A DNA stretch of 64,000 bases from Microbulbifer sp. ALW1. Lineage in GTDB: Bacteria; Pseudomonadota; Gammaproteobacteria; Pseudomonadales; Cellvibrionaceae. Positions within the stretch are counted from its first letter, which is position 1, and the number at the start of each line of letters is the position of its first letter. Positions 8,831-18,225 of this stretch are shown here, piece after piece. The DNA is taken from the NCBI RefSeq assembly GCF_009903625.1, contig NZ_CP047569.1, positions 4,448,501-4,512,500 of the forward strand. The letters run 5' to 3'. A program made the translations under genes and the position numbers. The notes beneath the pieces were generated by a model that saw only the letters and a list, made by a program, of their open reading frames with translations, was not told the DNA's origin and did no database searches.

Positions 8831-10942
8831 ATGAAGCATTGCCATCACATCCTGATCGCCTCAGGCCTGCTGATCTTTACCAACAGCCTGAGCACTGCCG
8901 CCACCTCGCCTGACGACGACCAGCTGGAACAGCTGACGGTCACCGGTACCCGTGAGCTGCGCCCAAGTCGCGAGCTGGCAGAATCTCTCTCGGTGGTGGA
9001 CCAGGAAACCCTGCAGTCTGCCGCGCCCATCCATCCCAATCAGGCGTTGTCCACAGTGCCCGGTGCATTCGTCAGTCGCGGCAACGGCCAGGAAAGCCTG
9101 ATTGCCCTGCGCTCACCGGTACTGACCGGTGCCGGCAGCTGTGGTGCTTTTGCCATTACCCAGGATGGGGTTCCCGTGCGCGGCACCGGCTTCTGTAACG
9201 TCAACCAACTGTTCGATACCGCATTTGAACTGGGCGGGCGCATTGAGGTGTTGCGCGGGCCGGGCACGGTGCTCTACGGCTCCGATGCCCAACACGGTGT
9301 GATCAACGTGCTTAGTGAAGCGCCGGCGCATGGGCAGGAGTCCAGCGCACTGATCGAGGGAGGCGCCAACGACTATCAGCGGATAAAACTGCAGCACAGT
9401 CGTGGTGATACAGAGGGAGGTTTCCGCATCGGCTTCAGTGGTAGCCGCGACGGCGGTTACAAACACGACGCTGGATATGATCAGCAAAAACTGCAACTGC
9501 GTAATGACAGTGATTGGCGAGACTGGTCAATGCAAACGCAAGTCAATGTTGCCAATCTGAACCAGGAAACCGCGGGCTACGTCACGGGAAAAGACGCCTA
9601 CAAAGACAAAGATCGCAAACGGGAGAACCCGAACCCGGAAGCCTTTCGCGAAAGCCAGTCCGCACGCATCCAGGTGCAACTGGCGCGCACGCTGGACAAT
9701 GGCAACCACCTGCAGATCACACCCTACGTCCGCCACACGGACATGGAATTTCTGATGCATTTTCTGCCGGGCACCCCGCTGGAGGAAAATGGCCAGCAGG
9801 GGTTGGGCGTGCAGAGCGCCTATCGCCACACGGTGAATCGCCATCTGGAATTGACCAGCGGTATTGATCTGGAATACACCGATGCATGGCTCCGGCAGAC
9901 TCAGGATGGCGGCTTCTCGGTTTTTCCTGAGGGCAAACACTATGATTATTCGGTTACCGCGGCCGTCGCCGCGTTATTCAGTCACGCGGAACTGAACGTC
10001 AACGAGAGCACTACTGCAACACTGGGCGCCCGCACAGAATACCTGCACTATCAGTACAACAACCACATGATCGGCGGTGATACCAAAGACAATGGTGAAG
10101 TGTGTAGCAACACCTTTACCGGTGCCACCGGTTGCCGCTATTCACGCCCGCACGATCGCAGCGATGGTTTTTCCAACCTGTCCGTCAACGCCAGCCTGCT
10201 CCATCACTTCAATGAAACGTTCACCGCTACCCTGCGCATTGCCCATGGCTTTCGCGCACCGCAATCCACCGAGCTGTACCGGCTGCAAAATGGCCAGACA
10301 CAGGCAGACCTGGATTCCGAGGAAATTGACAGTTTCGAGTTAGGGTTTCGAGGCAGTAACGGTATCGGTAACGGTAATAGCACCGCGCTAGACTACAGCC
10401 TCACAGGTTTTTATATGGAGAAGTCCAATGTCGTATTTCAGTCTTCCGAGCGGCTCAATTTAAATGGTGGGGAAAGCCGGCACTATGGGCTGGAATACGC
10501 ACTGGGTTGGGCACTGACCGACAAGCTGTCATTGAACCTGGCCGGCACTTTTGCCCGCCACCTCTACACCAGCAATGTCAGCGAGCCGGGTTCCGGACTG
10601 ATTCTGAGCGACGGCAATGATATTGATACCGCACCGCGCCAGATGCACGCTGCTACCGTCAATTTCAGTCCGATGGATGGCACCCGATTGGCATTGCAGT
10701 GGCAGTCTATGGGCAGCTACTTCACGGATATCGAAAATGTGCATCGCTATGCCGGGCACGACCTGCTACACCTTCGGCTACTGCAGTCCCTGCGCAGCGA
10801 CCTGACCCTGGGGCTGCGGATCGAAAACCTGACCAATACCGACTACGCAGAGCGCGCGGATTTTTCAAGCCTCGGTGGTGGCGACCGCTACTTTATCGGT
10901 GAGCCGCGCAGTATTTACGGCGATATCCGCTTTAATTTCTGA
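8831..10942 (+). CDS. TonB-dependent outer-membrane receptor, FecA/siderophore-like class
   Basis: 703 residues from ATG 8831. This start is preferred over the in-frame ATG at 8753 because it opens a normal signal peptide (MKHCHHILIASGLLIFTNSLSTAA). A TonB-box-like LEQLTVTGTRE is followed by a plug domain (RIEVLRGPGTVLYGSDAQHG motif) and a beta-barrel ending in aromatic phenylalanine (RFNF), as outer-membrane proteins do. The plug contains a cysteine pair (GSCGAF and GFCNVN), and a barrel loop has a second pair. It resembles receptors for metal chelates more than the carbohydrate TonB-Xanth-Caul type seen later in the window, but the substrate is unknown. It sits, oppositely oriented, between two paralogous repeat lipoproteins, which makes a functional link plausible. 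Confidence 0.88.
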   Translation: MKHCHHILIASGLLIFTNSLSTAATSPDDDQLEQLTVTGTRELRPSRELAESLSVVDQETLQSAAPIHPNQALSTVPGAFVSRGNGQESLIALRSPVLTGAGSCGAFAITQDGVPVRGTGFCNVNQLFDTAFELGGRIEVLRGPGTVLYGSDAQHGVINVLSEAPAHGQESSALIEGGANDYQRIKLQHSRGDTEGGFRIGFSGSRDGGYKHDAGYDQQKLQLRNDSDWRDWSMQTQVNVANLNQETAGYVTGKDAYKDKDRKRENPNPEAFRESQSARIQVQLARTLDNGNHLQITPYVRHTDMEFLMHFLPGTPLEENGQQGLGVQSAYRHTVNRHLELTSGIDLEYTDAWLRQTQDGGFSVFPEGKHYDYSVTAAVAALFSHAELNVNESTTATLGARTEYLHYQYNNHMIGGDTKDNGEVCSNTFTGATGCRYSRPHDRSDGFSNLSVNASLLHHFNETFTATLRIAHGFRAPQSTELYRLQNGQTQADLDSEEIDSFELGFRGSNGIGNGNSTALDYSLTGFYMEKSNVVFQSSERLNLNGGESRHYGLEYALGWALTDKLSLNLAGTFARHLYTSNVSEPGSGLILSDGNDIDTAPRQMHAATVNFSPMDGTRLALQWQSMGSYFTDIENVHRYAGHDLLHLRLLQSLRSDLTLGLRIENLTNTDYAERADFSSLGGGDRYFIGEPRSIYGDIRFNF

Positions 10943-10977
10943 GCGAGTCCATACCCGGCAGAAGACGCCGTTCTCCG

Positions 10978-13080
10978 TCAAGGCCTGATGACCGTGGGCC
11001 CACCGAGATTAACGCCCGGGGCTTTCCAGAATTCATCCCAGTACAATTGCCATTGCTGGGGCCAGCTCAGGGCGCACAGGGTACCGTCCTCGGCGAAACG
11101 GTAATTCCAGCAAGGCAGGTTCAGGTCCAGCGTACCCACTTCGGTGTACATGGGCTGACGGTAACGGAAGTGGTCAATCAGATAGCGCAGGCCATCATCG
11201 ATTTCCAGATAACGCCAGCGCAGCCTCAAGGGTGTATTACTGATACCGGTCAATCCTTCCCCTTCCCGATACCAGTTTTCCAGTTGCCCGCGTGATCCAT
11301 ACACCCGGGTGATGGTTATCACGCTCTGTTGCTCGTCATTACCGTTGAACGTGGTGATTTCGGTTTCCCGCAACTGCCCGCGCGTGTTGTAACGGTATTC
11401 GGTCAGCGACCTGCCCTCGAGAATGTCATCACCATTTTCGTCCAGCGACATTTCAACCCGAATAAGGTTGTCATCGCTGTTGTAGCGGTATTCAAAAGTG
11501 CGCCGGAAGTCCGCGGTGCCGTCCAGGTTGACATCAGACTCCCACACTTCTTCGCGCAACTGACCATTGCTCAGGTAGGCAAATTGATAGATATTTTCAC
11601 GGTCGACAATGTCGTCACCATTGTCGTCAAAGCGCAGGGTTTGCCTCAGTAAACGCTCGCTGCTGCTGTAGCGGTAAGTGGCCTCCATTCGCTCATCAAC
11701 CACCTCGTCTATGGCGATGCTTACCCCATCATCCAACTCATCCAACTGCTCCACCAACAAACCGGCGGAGTTGTAGAAAAATTCGAAACGCCGACGGCGC
11801 TCCAGCAAACCATTGCCATTAAGATCCGATTCTTCCAGTCGGACAATCAGCAGGCCATCGTCGTCGTACCGGTTTTCGATGCGGAAAAAGCGATCGTAGA
11901 TCTCATCCACATTGATATCCTGGCGGTAGCGAAACTGGGTTTTATTTCCGCCCTTGTCATAATTGAAACGATAATTCCGCCGCTCACTCAGTAATGGCTG
12001 GCCGTCTTCCTCAATAACTTCTACCAGGAAACCATTGTCATTGAAGAAACGCTCTGAACGATAGAAAAAATCGATGGTTTCATCTTCGTTGGTATCGGTT
12101 TCCCGCAGCATGAAAACAGGGCGCGCCACGCTGTCGTAGTCGTAAAGCAACCGCTCCCGCCAGGTATTGGCGGTGTCCGGCAGAAAGGTAAGGCGAATAT
12201 CCTCCGGCAACCCGAAATCGTTATACACCCAGCGCACTTCCTGCTCGATGGTATTGTTATCGTCGAAATCACGGGTTTCGCGCACTGGCACCAGCGTGGG
12301 CACAAGAATACCAAGGACGTCATAGAGATAAACCAGCGGTTCCTCCAAGGGCACCCAGTAATCGATATCAAAGGCGGTTTTTATCGCAGGCAGAGAATCC
12401 AGGCCGCGGCGGAAAGGAAAGGCGTAGAGATCGTAGGCGAGGTCCAAACGGTAATCGGCGAGATCCGTATCCCAGTCGCTGAGGTCTATGCCGTTTTCCA
12501 GGTCCCGATCCCGATCCAGGGTCAGAAACAGCAGCATCATATTCGACACCAGATCCAGGACATCCGCCCGCTGGTGATTTTCCAGCGCGGTGCGCAGAGC
12601 GGCCTCTTCGGTAAAGGGCACCGCATCCACCAGATCAAAGGGATTCAGTTCCGGCGCTCCCGTTGCCGAACCGAGCGCAATACCGCCGAGGGAAAAGAAC
12701 ACCTCTTCCCCGGCGCGGTAACGAAAGGTACCGCTGCTGTCGGTCACGCCGGAGAAGCTTGGGGTCTCAAAACGCAGCCCCTGAATACCAATAAATTCGC
12801 CGCGTAATTCCGGGCCGGTACCGGCACCAGAACTGCTGCCCGAGCCGCTACTGGAACTGCCACTTCTGGAACCGCTGCTGCTGCCACTGCCCAGGGCGCG
12901 GCTGCTGGGGTCGCGATCCGAATCGCCACCAAAATCGCACCCGCCAAGCAACAGGCAAAGGGAGAGGCACAGTGAGAAGCACAAACAATGACACAAGGAA
13001 TGCCACAGGCGTAATGACAACCCGGAGAGCAAACGCGGATGGCGGGCAATGACACCCAGTGGCACTAGCCTCACAGGCAC
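10978..13080 (-). CDS. Lipoprotein with YD-like repeats and acidic DxDxD loops (paralogue B)
   Basis: Start chosen at GTG 13080 because AAGGAG lies 6 nt upstream; TTG codons up to 13107 are also open. About 700 residues: a long signal peptide with alternating Leu/Cys, lipobox LLLGGC, a Ser/Gly-rich linker, then the same module as paralogue A (FETPSFSG...FRYRAGE...LGGIALGS...NPFDLV). At least eight units of about 42 residues follow, combining YRYNSDDNL-like YD motifs with acidic loops such as DENGDDILE, DVNLDGTAD and DLNGNGLLE. The LRYLIDHFRY segment near the end matches LRHLIDHYKY in paralogue A. Likely cell-surface and possibly calcium-binding (inference). Function unknown. Confidence 0.72.
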   Translation of the reverse strand: MPVRLVPLGVIARHPRLLSGLSLRLWHSLCHCLCFSLCLSLCLLLGGCDFGGDSDRDPSSRALGSGSSSGSRSGSSSSGSGSSSGAGTGPELRGEFIGIQGLRFETPSFSGVTDSSGTFRYRAGEEVFFSLGGIALGSATGAPELNPFDLVDAVPFTEEAALRTALENHQRADVLDLVSNMMLLFLTLDRDRDLENGIDLSDWDTDLADYRLDLAYDLYAFPFRRGLDSLPAIKTAFDIDYWVPLEEPLVYLYDVLGILVPTLVPVRETRDFDDNNTIEQEVRWVYNDFGLPEDIRLTFLPDTANTWRERLLYDYDSVARPVFMLRETDTNEDETIDFFYRSERFFNDNGFLVEVIEEDGQPLLSERRNYRFNYDKGGNKTQFRYRQDINVDEIYDRFFRIENRYDDDGLLIVRLEESDLNGNGLLERRRRFEFFYNSAGLLVEQLDELDDGVSIAIDEVVDERMEATYRYSSSERLLRQTLRFDDNGDDIVDRENIYQFAYLSNGQLREEVWESDVNLDGTADFRRTFEYRYNSDDNLIRVEMSLDENGDDILEGRSLTEYRYNTRGQLRETEITTFNGNDEQQSVITITRVYGSRGQLENWYREGEGLTGISNTPLRLRWRYLEIDDGLRYLIDHFRYRQPMYTEVGTLDLNLPCWNYRFAEDGTLCALSWPQQWQLYWDEFWKAPGVNLGGPTVIRP

Positions 13081-13413
13081 GGGCGACTCCTTGTCGATCA
13101 ACAACAAACTAATACGTACCGTTCAGATCTAGGAAAGTATTGTTGATAACCCCCGGCAACGGCTTGTGGATAGCGCGGGAAAACACCGATTGACGTAAAA
13201 AGAAAGGAGTTGCACCGCACAAGGGAAGAAATACGCCGCGTCCAAAATCAGGTGGGATACGATATACGGGCAGAACGCGCGGTAAAAAACAATTCGGCGA
13301 TAAAGCGATGAAAGGAAATATAAAAAAGGGAGTACAAAAAAGGGAATACAAAAGAGGAAAAAGTATTCCGGCGGCCGCAGCCGCCGGAATCGGGATCTTA
13401 TCGAGCAGGGAAA
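13081..13413. other. Intergenic region with no gene
   Basis: Holds the promoter side of paralogue B and, at its right end, the terminator of the MvaT-like gene. No believable coding frame seen. Confidence 0.5.
13356..13391 (-). terminator. Rho-independent terminator of the MvaT-like gene
   Basis: Perfect 11-bp stem ATTCCGGCGGC/GCCGCCGGAAT (13365-13375 and 13380-13390) with a four-base loop. Read on the minus strand it is followed by ACTTTTTCC. Confidence 0.85.
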
Positions 13414-13893
13414 TCAGATTTTCCAGGACTGCACTTTTTCCAGCCCATGCTCAGCAACCCACTGGTTCAACTGCTTGGGATTGCGCTTTTTCTTCTCGAT
13501 GGTGGCATTGGTGTAAGGGTTGCGGTAGTGACCGGTTTCCAGTTTCGGTTCTGCCGGCTTTGAAGTCGCTGCCACACGGCGGGTGGTGCGTCGACCGCCC
13601 TCGCTTTCACGCTTGAGCGCGCGGGCAACGCGGGCCTTCAGGGTGCGTACGTAATCCGGTGCGTCTTCCTCACCCAACTGACCGACCAGCCAGTCAACAA
13701 TCTGCTCACCGCGAACCGAGTAGAACTCTTCTTCTTCTACTTCATATTCCGCCGCCAGATTGATCAGCGCCTTATCAAAGGCAATTACGCCCTGCTTTTT
13801 ACGTTCTGCTTTGGCCTTCTGCTCTTGCAGCTCTTCGATTTTGGCCTGGTGCTCAGCGATTTGCTGTTCAATCTGGTCGTATTCCTGAAACAT
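13414..13893 (-). CDS. MvaT/H-NS-like nucleoid-associated silencer
   Basis: 159 residues. Residues 1-40 form an amphipathic coiled coil (IEQQIAEHQAKIEELQEQKA) for oligomerisation, as in MvaT. The C-terminus YRNPYTNATIEKKKRNPKQL (123-142), then NQWVAEHGLEKVQSW, aligns with the MvaT DNA-binding pattern YKNPHTGEV...GGNHKTL..W....G...V.SW. MvaT proteins bind AT-rich DNA in the minor groove and silence foreign genes. Two differences: it is longer than the roughly 124-residue MvaT because of an acidic middle segment (about 45-85), and the GGN of the MvaT pincer is KRN here. It is divergent from a 721-bp AT-step-rich spacer. The alternative is a more distant H-NS-like protein. Confidence 0.75.
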   Translation of the reverse strand: MFQEYDQIEQQIAEHQAKIEELQEQKAKAERKKQGVIAFDKALINLAAEYEVEEEEFYSVRGEQIVDWLVGQLGEEDAPDYVRTLKARVARALKRESEGGRRTTRRVAATSKPAEPKLETGHYRNPYTNATIEKKKRNPKQLNQWVAEHGLEKVQSWKI

Positions 13894-14614
13894 GGTTGTG
13901 GAGCCTCTGTAACAATCAAGTTATGTTGTTTCGATCGTGTGTTGCTGGCGATTAATCGCCAGTATTGTAATTCGTGGCTCGCCGGCCAATACCGGTGAGT
14001 AAATGATCCTGCGGGGATTCAGCGCGAGCCAGGCAGGCTTGGCGCTATATACCGGCCTATATCAAATAGACAAACCCACTCGGAAATATATCCATATCCA
14101 ACGGACGTTATTCGGGGGCAAACGATTCACCGAATTTCCGAATTACCGTACATATGTTCAGCCACCCATATGTCGAACGATATATTCGTTCGCCCGCGGG
14201 TACATTCATGGTGATTATCGGAGTGCGCTTTATATCCCTTGGAAGCCTTCCCTACCCCGCCGGATATATCCGCATCGCAATGCTCGCGCGACCTAAAGTC
14301 CGATTGTCCTAAAGCAAAGTAGGCAACAACTCGAGCAGACGACGATTAAGAGTTTTTATCGGACCCATTCGAAATCACTATTAATGAGGTCGACGGCCGA
14401 TATTTCAACGGGGGGCAGATATTAAAGCCCGGGCTATATAAAGCGCAGCCCCTGAGGGTGCGCATAATACTGATTTGTCCGCCGCTAGCCAACTGGCTTT
14501 ATATTTTTTAACTGCTATTGGCGACATTTCTGCCCCGGCCCACAACGCCTCGCTATTCTATTCTTGTCTAAACGGTAAATACCGCAGTAAATCCAGCCAC
14601 GGGGGAACATAGCC
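13894..14614. other. Long gene-free spacer rich in TATA steps and palindromes
   Basis: 721 bp between the MvaT-like gene and the CBS gene. Recurrent TATATCC/GGATATA elements occur: CGGAAATATATCC at 14081-14093, TTTATATCCC at 14229-14238, and the perfect palindrome CGGATATATCCG at 14261-14272. Open frames here are short, lack ribosome sites and look random. It may be a regulatory region bound by the adjacent MvaT-like protein (inference). Confidence 0.5.
14174..14192. repeat. Inverted repeat CGAACGA-N5-TCGTTCG
   Basis: Perfect 7-bp arms (14174-14180 and 14186-14192) around TATAT. It looks like a dimeric regulator site within the spacer. The binding protein is unknown. Confidence 0.55.
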
Positions 14615-15061
14615 ATGACAAAAGTGCGGGATATCCATCATATGCCGACCCTGGCGGCACTGATGACACCCTTTCCCTACCATATCGATATTGATGCCTC
14701 GATCGAGGCGGCACAGGCGCTGATGGAGGAACACGGCGTCCATCACCTACCGGTTACCCGCGACGGCGACCTGGAAACCATCATATCCCGGGGCGACATC
14801 GAAAGGGCCCAGTCTCCCGGCCACCGCCTGGAAGAACAGCAACTGTATGTGCGCGACCTGTGTGCCCGGCGCCCCTATATCGCAGACATCCATGACCCAC
14901 TGGACAGAATTCTGCTGGCGATGGCAGATACCGGTATCGGCTCGGTACTAGTGATGAAAGACGGAGAACTGGCGGGCATCATCACCGTAACCGATGCCCT
15001 GCGCTTTTGCGGCGAGTATCTGGCGGATCTGGCACAGTCACCGGATGACGACGTTGCCTAA
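14615..15061 (+). CDS. Tandem CBS-domain protein
   Basis: 148 residues containing two CBS motifs and little else. CBS1 is at about residues 10-65 (MTPFPYHIDIDASIEAAQAL, then GVHHLPVTRDG and IISRGDI). CBS2 is at about 75-138 (IADIHDPLDRILLAMADTGI, then SVLVMKDGELAGIITVTDAL). Bateman modules of this kind bind adenine nucleotides and sense energy state, and free-standing ones often regulate a partner enzyme or channel. It is cytoplasmic, with no signal or membrane segment. It converges with the SLC13-type transporter gene, whose stop is 27 bp away on the other strand. The target is unknown. Confidence 0.85.
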   Translation: MTKVRDIHHMPTLAALMTPFPYHIDIDASIEAAQALMEEHGVHHLPVTRDGDLETIISRGDIERAQSPGHRLEEQQLYVRDLCARRPYIADIHDPLDRILLAMADTGIGSVLVMKDGELAGIITVTDALRFCGEYLADLAQSPDDDVA

Positions 15062-15087
15062 CGACGCCAACCGGCGAATTACACAGT

Positions 15088-17142
15088 TTACAGCGGCCAG
15101 ACCCACAGCAGCATGGGTACGGAAACCAGTATCACCAGTATCTCCATGGGCAACCCCATGGGCCAGTAGTCGCCAAATTTGAAACCGCCGGGGCCCAGGA
15201 TCAGGGTGTTATTCTGGTGCCCCACGGGTGTCAGGAAGGCACAGGAAGCCCCAATGGCCACTGCCATCAGAAAACTGTCCGGGTTCACATCCAGCTGCCC
15301 TGCCGCGCTGAGTGCAATAGCGCACATCACCGCGGCCGTAGCCGCGTTGTTCATAAAGTCCGACAGGGTCATGGTAACCACCAGGATCAACACCAGCGCG
15401 ATGACCGGATTGCCCTGGGCGAGATTGTCCAGCATCGATTTGGCCACCACGTCCGCCGCCCCCGAGGAGTCCATCACCTCGGCCACCGCAATCAAAGCAC
15501 CCAGCAACACAATCACCGAGCCGTCGATCGCCTCGTACACATTGCGCAGGGGCACCACCTTCAGTGCCATAAAGGCGAGGGCGCAGGTGGCAAAGGAAAT
15601 GGCCGCCGGCAACAGGCCGAAAGCAGCACCGGCCACCGCCAGCGCCATGGCCACCAGCGCCACATAGGCCTTTTCCTTGTTGGGAATGGTGATGTCTCGC
15701 TGTGCCAGTGGTACGCAGCGCTGCTCGTTGGCAAAGTTACTCAGGTTCTCTTCGGTTCCCATCATAAGCAACGCGTCCCCGGCCATCAGCGGCGTCGAGC
15801 GCAGGCGCTTCACCGAGCGGCGCCCCTGGCGGGAAAGCGCCAGCAGGTTGATCTCGTAACGCCCCGCCAGCCGGAGGTTTTGCGCACTGCGGCCAATCAG
15901 GTAGGAATCCGGCAGTACCACCAGTTCGCGCAGTACCAGATCCGCTTTATCCCTGGCGCGCTTCTCTTCAGACTCTTTTTTCTCTCGCTTACCGTCACTC
16001 GCTTCGTCAGACACTGGCGTCGGGCTTTCCGGGGCGACACGTTCGCACGTCAGCTCGGGGGGAATTTCCACCTCGTCGATATCCACCAGCTTGCGCGTAC
16101 CAGTGGGCGCCGACGCGGGCGCGGGCGCCCTCTCACTAGCCTTGTCGGCCTCGGCGTCCCCGCCAGCTCCGTCCTTGCCGTTACCGTTTCTTTTTTCGCC
16201 CGCCTGCCCGTTCGCTTGTTTTTCCTTGTCTTTGCTGTCGGCCTCGCCACTCTCCGGGTCTGCCGCCAGGGTCAGCCCCAGGCTCGACAGCACCGAAGAC
16301 AGGGATTCCGGTTCTGCCTCGATCACCAGCAGGTCCCCCGCGCGCACCCGCAGCCCCGGCATCGCGGTGGATACCCGCGCGTTGTTGTGTACCAGGCCGA
16401 TCACCTGCGCATCCTCATCCCCGATCATTTTCACCAGCTCCGCCAGCGACTTGCCGATGGCCGCGCTCTTCTCACCCACCAGGGCTTCGGTGAGATAAGT
16501 GCCGGTATCAAAGGTGCCCGCCCCCGCCTGGGTGCGCGCCGGTACCAGCCGCCAGCCGATCAAGGCGACAAACAACACCCCCACAAGCGCCACCACCAAC
16601 CCCACCGGGGTGAAATCGAACATGCCGTAGCTGCCCGCACCGGCACTGGCGCGAAAGCCGGAGACTATCAAGTTTGGTGGGGTACCGATCAGGGTGGTCA
16701 TGCCGCCGAGAATGGTGCCAAAGGACAAGGGCATCAGGACTTTTCCGGGAGGCAGCTGGTAGCGATCCGCCAGATCCGTGGCCACCGGCATCAGCAGGGC
16801 CATGGCACCGACATTGTTCATGAACCCGGACATGCCGGCACCAAGGGCGGTAAGTGCGGCAATGGCGAGGGTGATACTGCCCTTCTTGGGCACAACTTTC
16901 TGCGCCAGCGCGTCCATGGCGCCGGTATTCTGCAGCCCCCGGCTCAAAATCAGTACGCAGGCCACGGTCACTACGGCGGGGTGGCCGAAGCCGGTAAAGG
17001 CATCTTCCGGCTCGATCAGCCCGGTGAACACACAGGCCAGCAACGATGCCAGGGCCACCATATCGTGGCGCCAGGGGCCCCAGATAAACAGGACAATGGT
17101 GACGGCGATAATGACAAGGATGATTATCTGGTCGAGGGCCAT
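15088..17142 (-). CDS. SLC13/DASS-type anion transporter with two TrkA-C domains
   Basis: 684 residues. The N-terminal membrane half (about 1-200) has the family pattern PEDAFTGFGHPAVVTVACVL, the GxxMSGFMNNVGAMALLMPV hairpin and FGTILGGMTTLIGTPPNLIV. Two RCK_C/TrkA-C domains follow (about 215-290 and 395-480), then a second membrane half with SDFMNNAATAAVM and a TPVGHQNNTLI motif, giving the usual two-fold symmetry. Relatives move sulfate or other anions with sodium. Unusual: about 110 charged, low-complexity residues (about 290-395, rich in Lys, Glu, Gly and Ala) separate the two TrkA-C domains, which are normally close together. The substrate is unknown. Confidence 0.85.
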   Translation of the reverse strand: MALDQIIILVIIAVTIVLFIWGPWRHDMVALASLLACVFTGLIEPEDAFTGFGHPAVVTVACVLILSRGLQNTGAMDALAQKVVPKKGSITLAIAALTALGAGMSGFMNNVGAMALLMPVATDLADRYQLPPGKVLMPLSFGTILGGMTTLIGTPPNLIVSGFRASAGAGSYGMFDFTPVGLVVALVGVLFVALIGWRLVPARTQAGAGTFDTGTYLTEALVGEKSAAIGKSLAELVKMIGDEDAQVIGLVHNNARVSTAMPGLRVRAGDLLVIEAEPESLSSVLSSLGLTLAADPESGEADSKDKEKQANGQAGEKRNGNGKDGAGGDAEADKASERAPAPASAPTGTRKLVDIDEVEIPPELTCERVAPESPTPVSDEASDGKREKKESEEKRARDKADLVLRELVVLPDSYLIGRSAQNLRLAGRYEINLLALSRQGRRSVKRLRSTPLMAGDALLMMGTEENLSNFANEQRCVPLAQRDITIPNKEKAYVALVAMALAVAGAAFGLLPAAISFATCALAFMALKVVPLRNVYEAIDGSVIVLLGALIAVAEVMDSSGAADVVAKSMLDNLAQGNPVIALVLILVVTMTLSDFMNNAATAAVMCAIALSAAGQLDVNPDSFLMAVAIGASCAFLTPVGHQNNTLILGPGGFKFGDYWPMGLPMEILVILVSVPMLLWVWPL

Positions 17143-17262
17143 AGCGGGACAGAATTCCAGATCTGTTTCGGCCCACAGAAAATCGTTGGGCTAACCACAA
17201 ACATAGTGGATTTGTGGTTGGATGCCTGTCGCAGTGTTTTGTGGCGCGGATTATGAACAGAG

Positions 17263-18195
17263 TTACTGGTTGGAAAACTGCAGACGCTTTAGGCCGAAGC
17301 GTTTGGACAGCAGGCGGTCGCGCAGCCAGCGGGGCAGCCAGCGGGCCATCCAGGGGAGCAGGCGGCTTTTGTTGCCGATTCTGAGGAGCGTTGCCGGGCG
17401 CTTGCGCAGTAACTCGGCGGCCAGGCGCTTGGCCAGGTCCCGCGCCAGGGTGGCGTTCTGCTGGGACTCCACCGCCCGTGCCCTTACGGAATCTTCACTG
17501 CGCTTGTACCAGGAGTCCGGTGCCAGCATACCGCGCAGTGAGGTTTCCGCATGGCGGCCAAATTCCGAGGCAATGGCGCCAGGCTGTACCGTAATCACAC
17601 GGATGCCAAATGGCTTCAGTTCCAACCGCAGCACGTCAGACAAGGTGTGCAGGGCGGATTTGGAGGCGCAGTAGGCACCGGAGAACGGCGTGGGCAGGAC
17701 CCCGGACACCGAACCGATATTGCAGATGATGCCGTGACGACGCGACTTGAGCAGTGGCGCACAGGCCCGCGCCAGGGCCATGGGGGCAAACACATTGGTG
17801 CGGAACTGGGCCTCCAGCACGCGGGTGTCCAGTTCCAGCAGCGGGCCCATCTGCCCGTAGCCCGCATTGTTGATCAGGATGTCCAGGCGACCGTAGGCGG
17901 TTTTGATGGCGTGTACCACACGGTTGATATCCGCCTGAGAGTTCACGTCCAGGGCCTCGGTGGCAATGCCCAGATCCGCCAGTTCCGCCAGGCTTTCGGC
18001 GCGGCGTGCGGTGGCGATGACGATGGTGCCGCGGCTGTGCAGTGCCAGCGCCAGTTCGCGGCCGATACCACTGGAACAGCCGGTGATCAGTGCCACCCGG
18101 TCCGGCACCACATAGCCGCGGCCGATCTGCGCCAGGCTCTCCGCCGCAAAGCTGTGATCGGAAGGACGGAACCGGTTGGCGGGGGGCTTGCTCAC
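17263..18195 (-). CDS. Short-chain dehydrogenase/reductase
   Basis: 310 residues from GTG 18195, with GGAG 8 nt upstream. Classical SDR motifs are present: TGCSSGIG (38-45) for NAD(P), NNAG in ILINNAGYGQ, and the catalytic YxxxK in AYCASKSAL preceded by a serine (IGSVSGV). The C-terminal extension ends in a basic RWLPRWLRDRLLSKRFGLKRL stretch, as in SDRs acting on lipids or retinol-like substrates. The VOC gene starts 30 bp upstream of it, and the two likely form an operon. The substrate cannot be told from sequence. Confidence 0.88.
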   Translation of the reverse strand: MSKPPANRFRPSDHSFAAESLAQIGRGYVVPDRVALITGCSSGIGRELALALHSRGTIVIATARRAESLAELADLGIATEALDVNSQADINRVVHAIKTAYGRLDILINNAGYGQMGPLLELDTRVLEAQFRTNVFAPMALARACAPLLKSRRHGIICNIGSVSGVLPTPFSGAYCASKSALHTLSDVLRLELKPFGIRVITVQPGAIASEFGRHAETSLRGMLAPDSWYKRSEDSVRARAVESQQNATLARDLAKRLAAELLRKRPATLLRIGNKSRLLPWMARWLPRWLRDRLLSKRFGLKRLQFSNQ

Positions 18196-18225
18196 GTTAC
18201 TGCTCCAAAACTGCTTTCAAAGGGC

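Noticed and set aside
14003..14296. 97-codon frame in the spacer after the MvaT-like gene
   Set aside because: No ribosome site, no family likeness, Tyr/Arg-rich composition typical of random AT-step DNA.
15217..17256. Long plus-strand open frame of 679 codons opposite the SLC13-type transporter gene
   Set aside because: It is antisense to a gene with complete family motifs; its own translation is His/Gly/Gln-rich with no domain, as expected from a GC-rich mirror frame.
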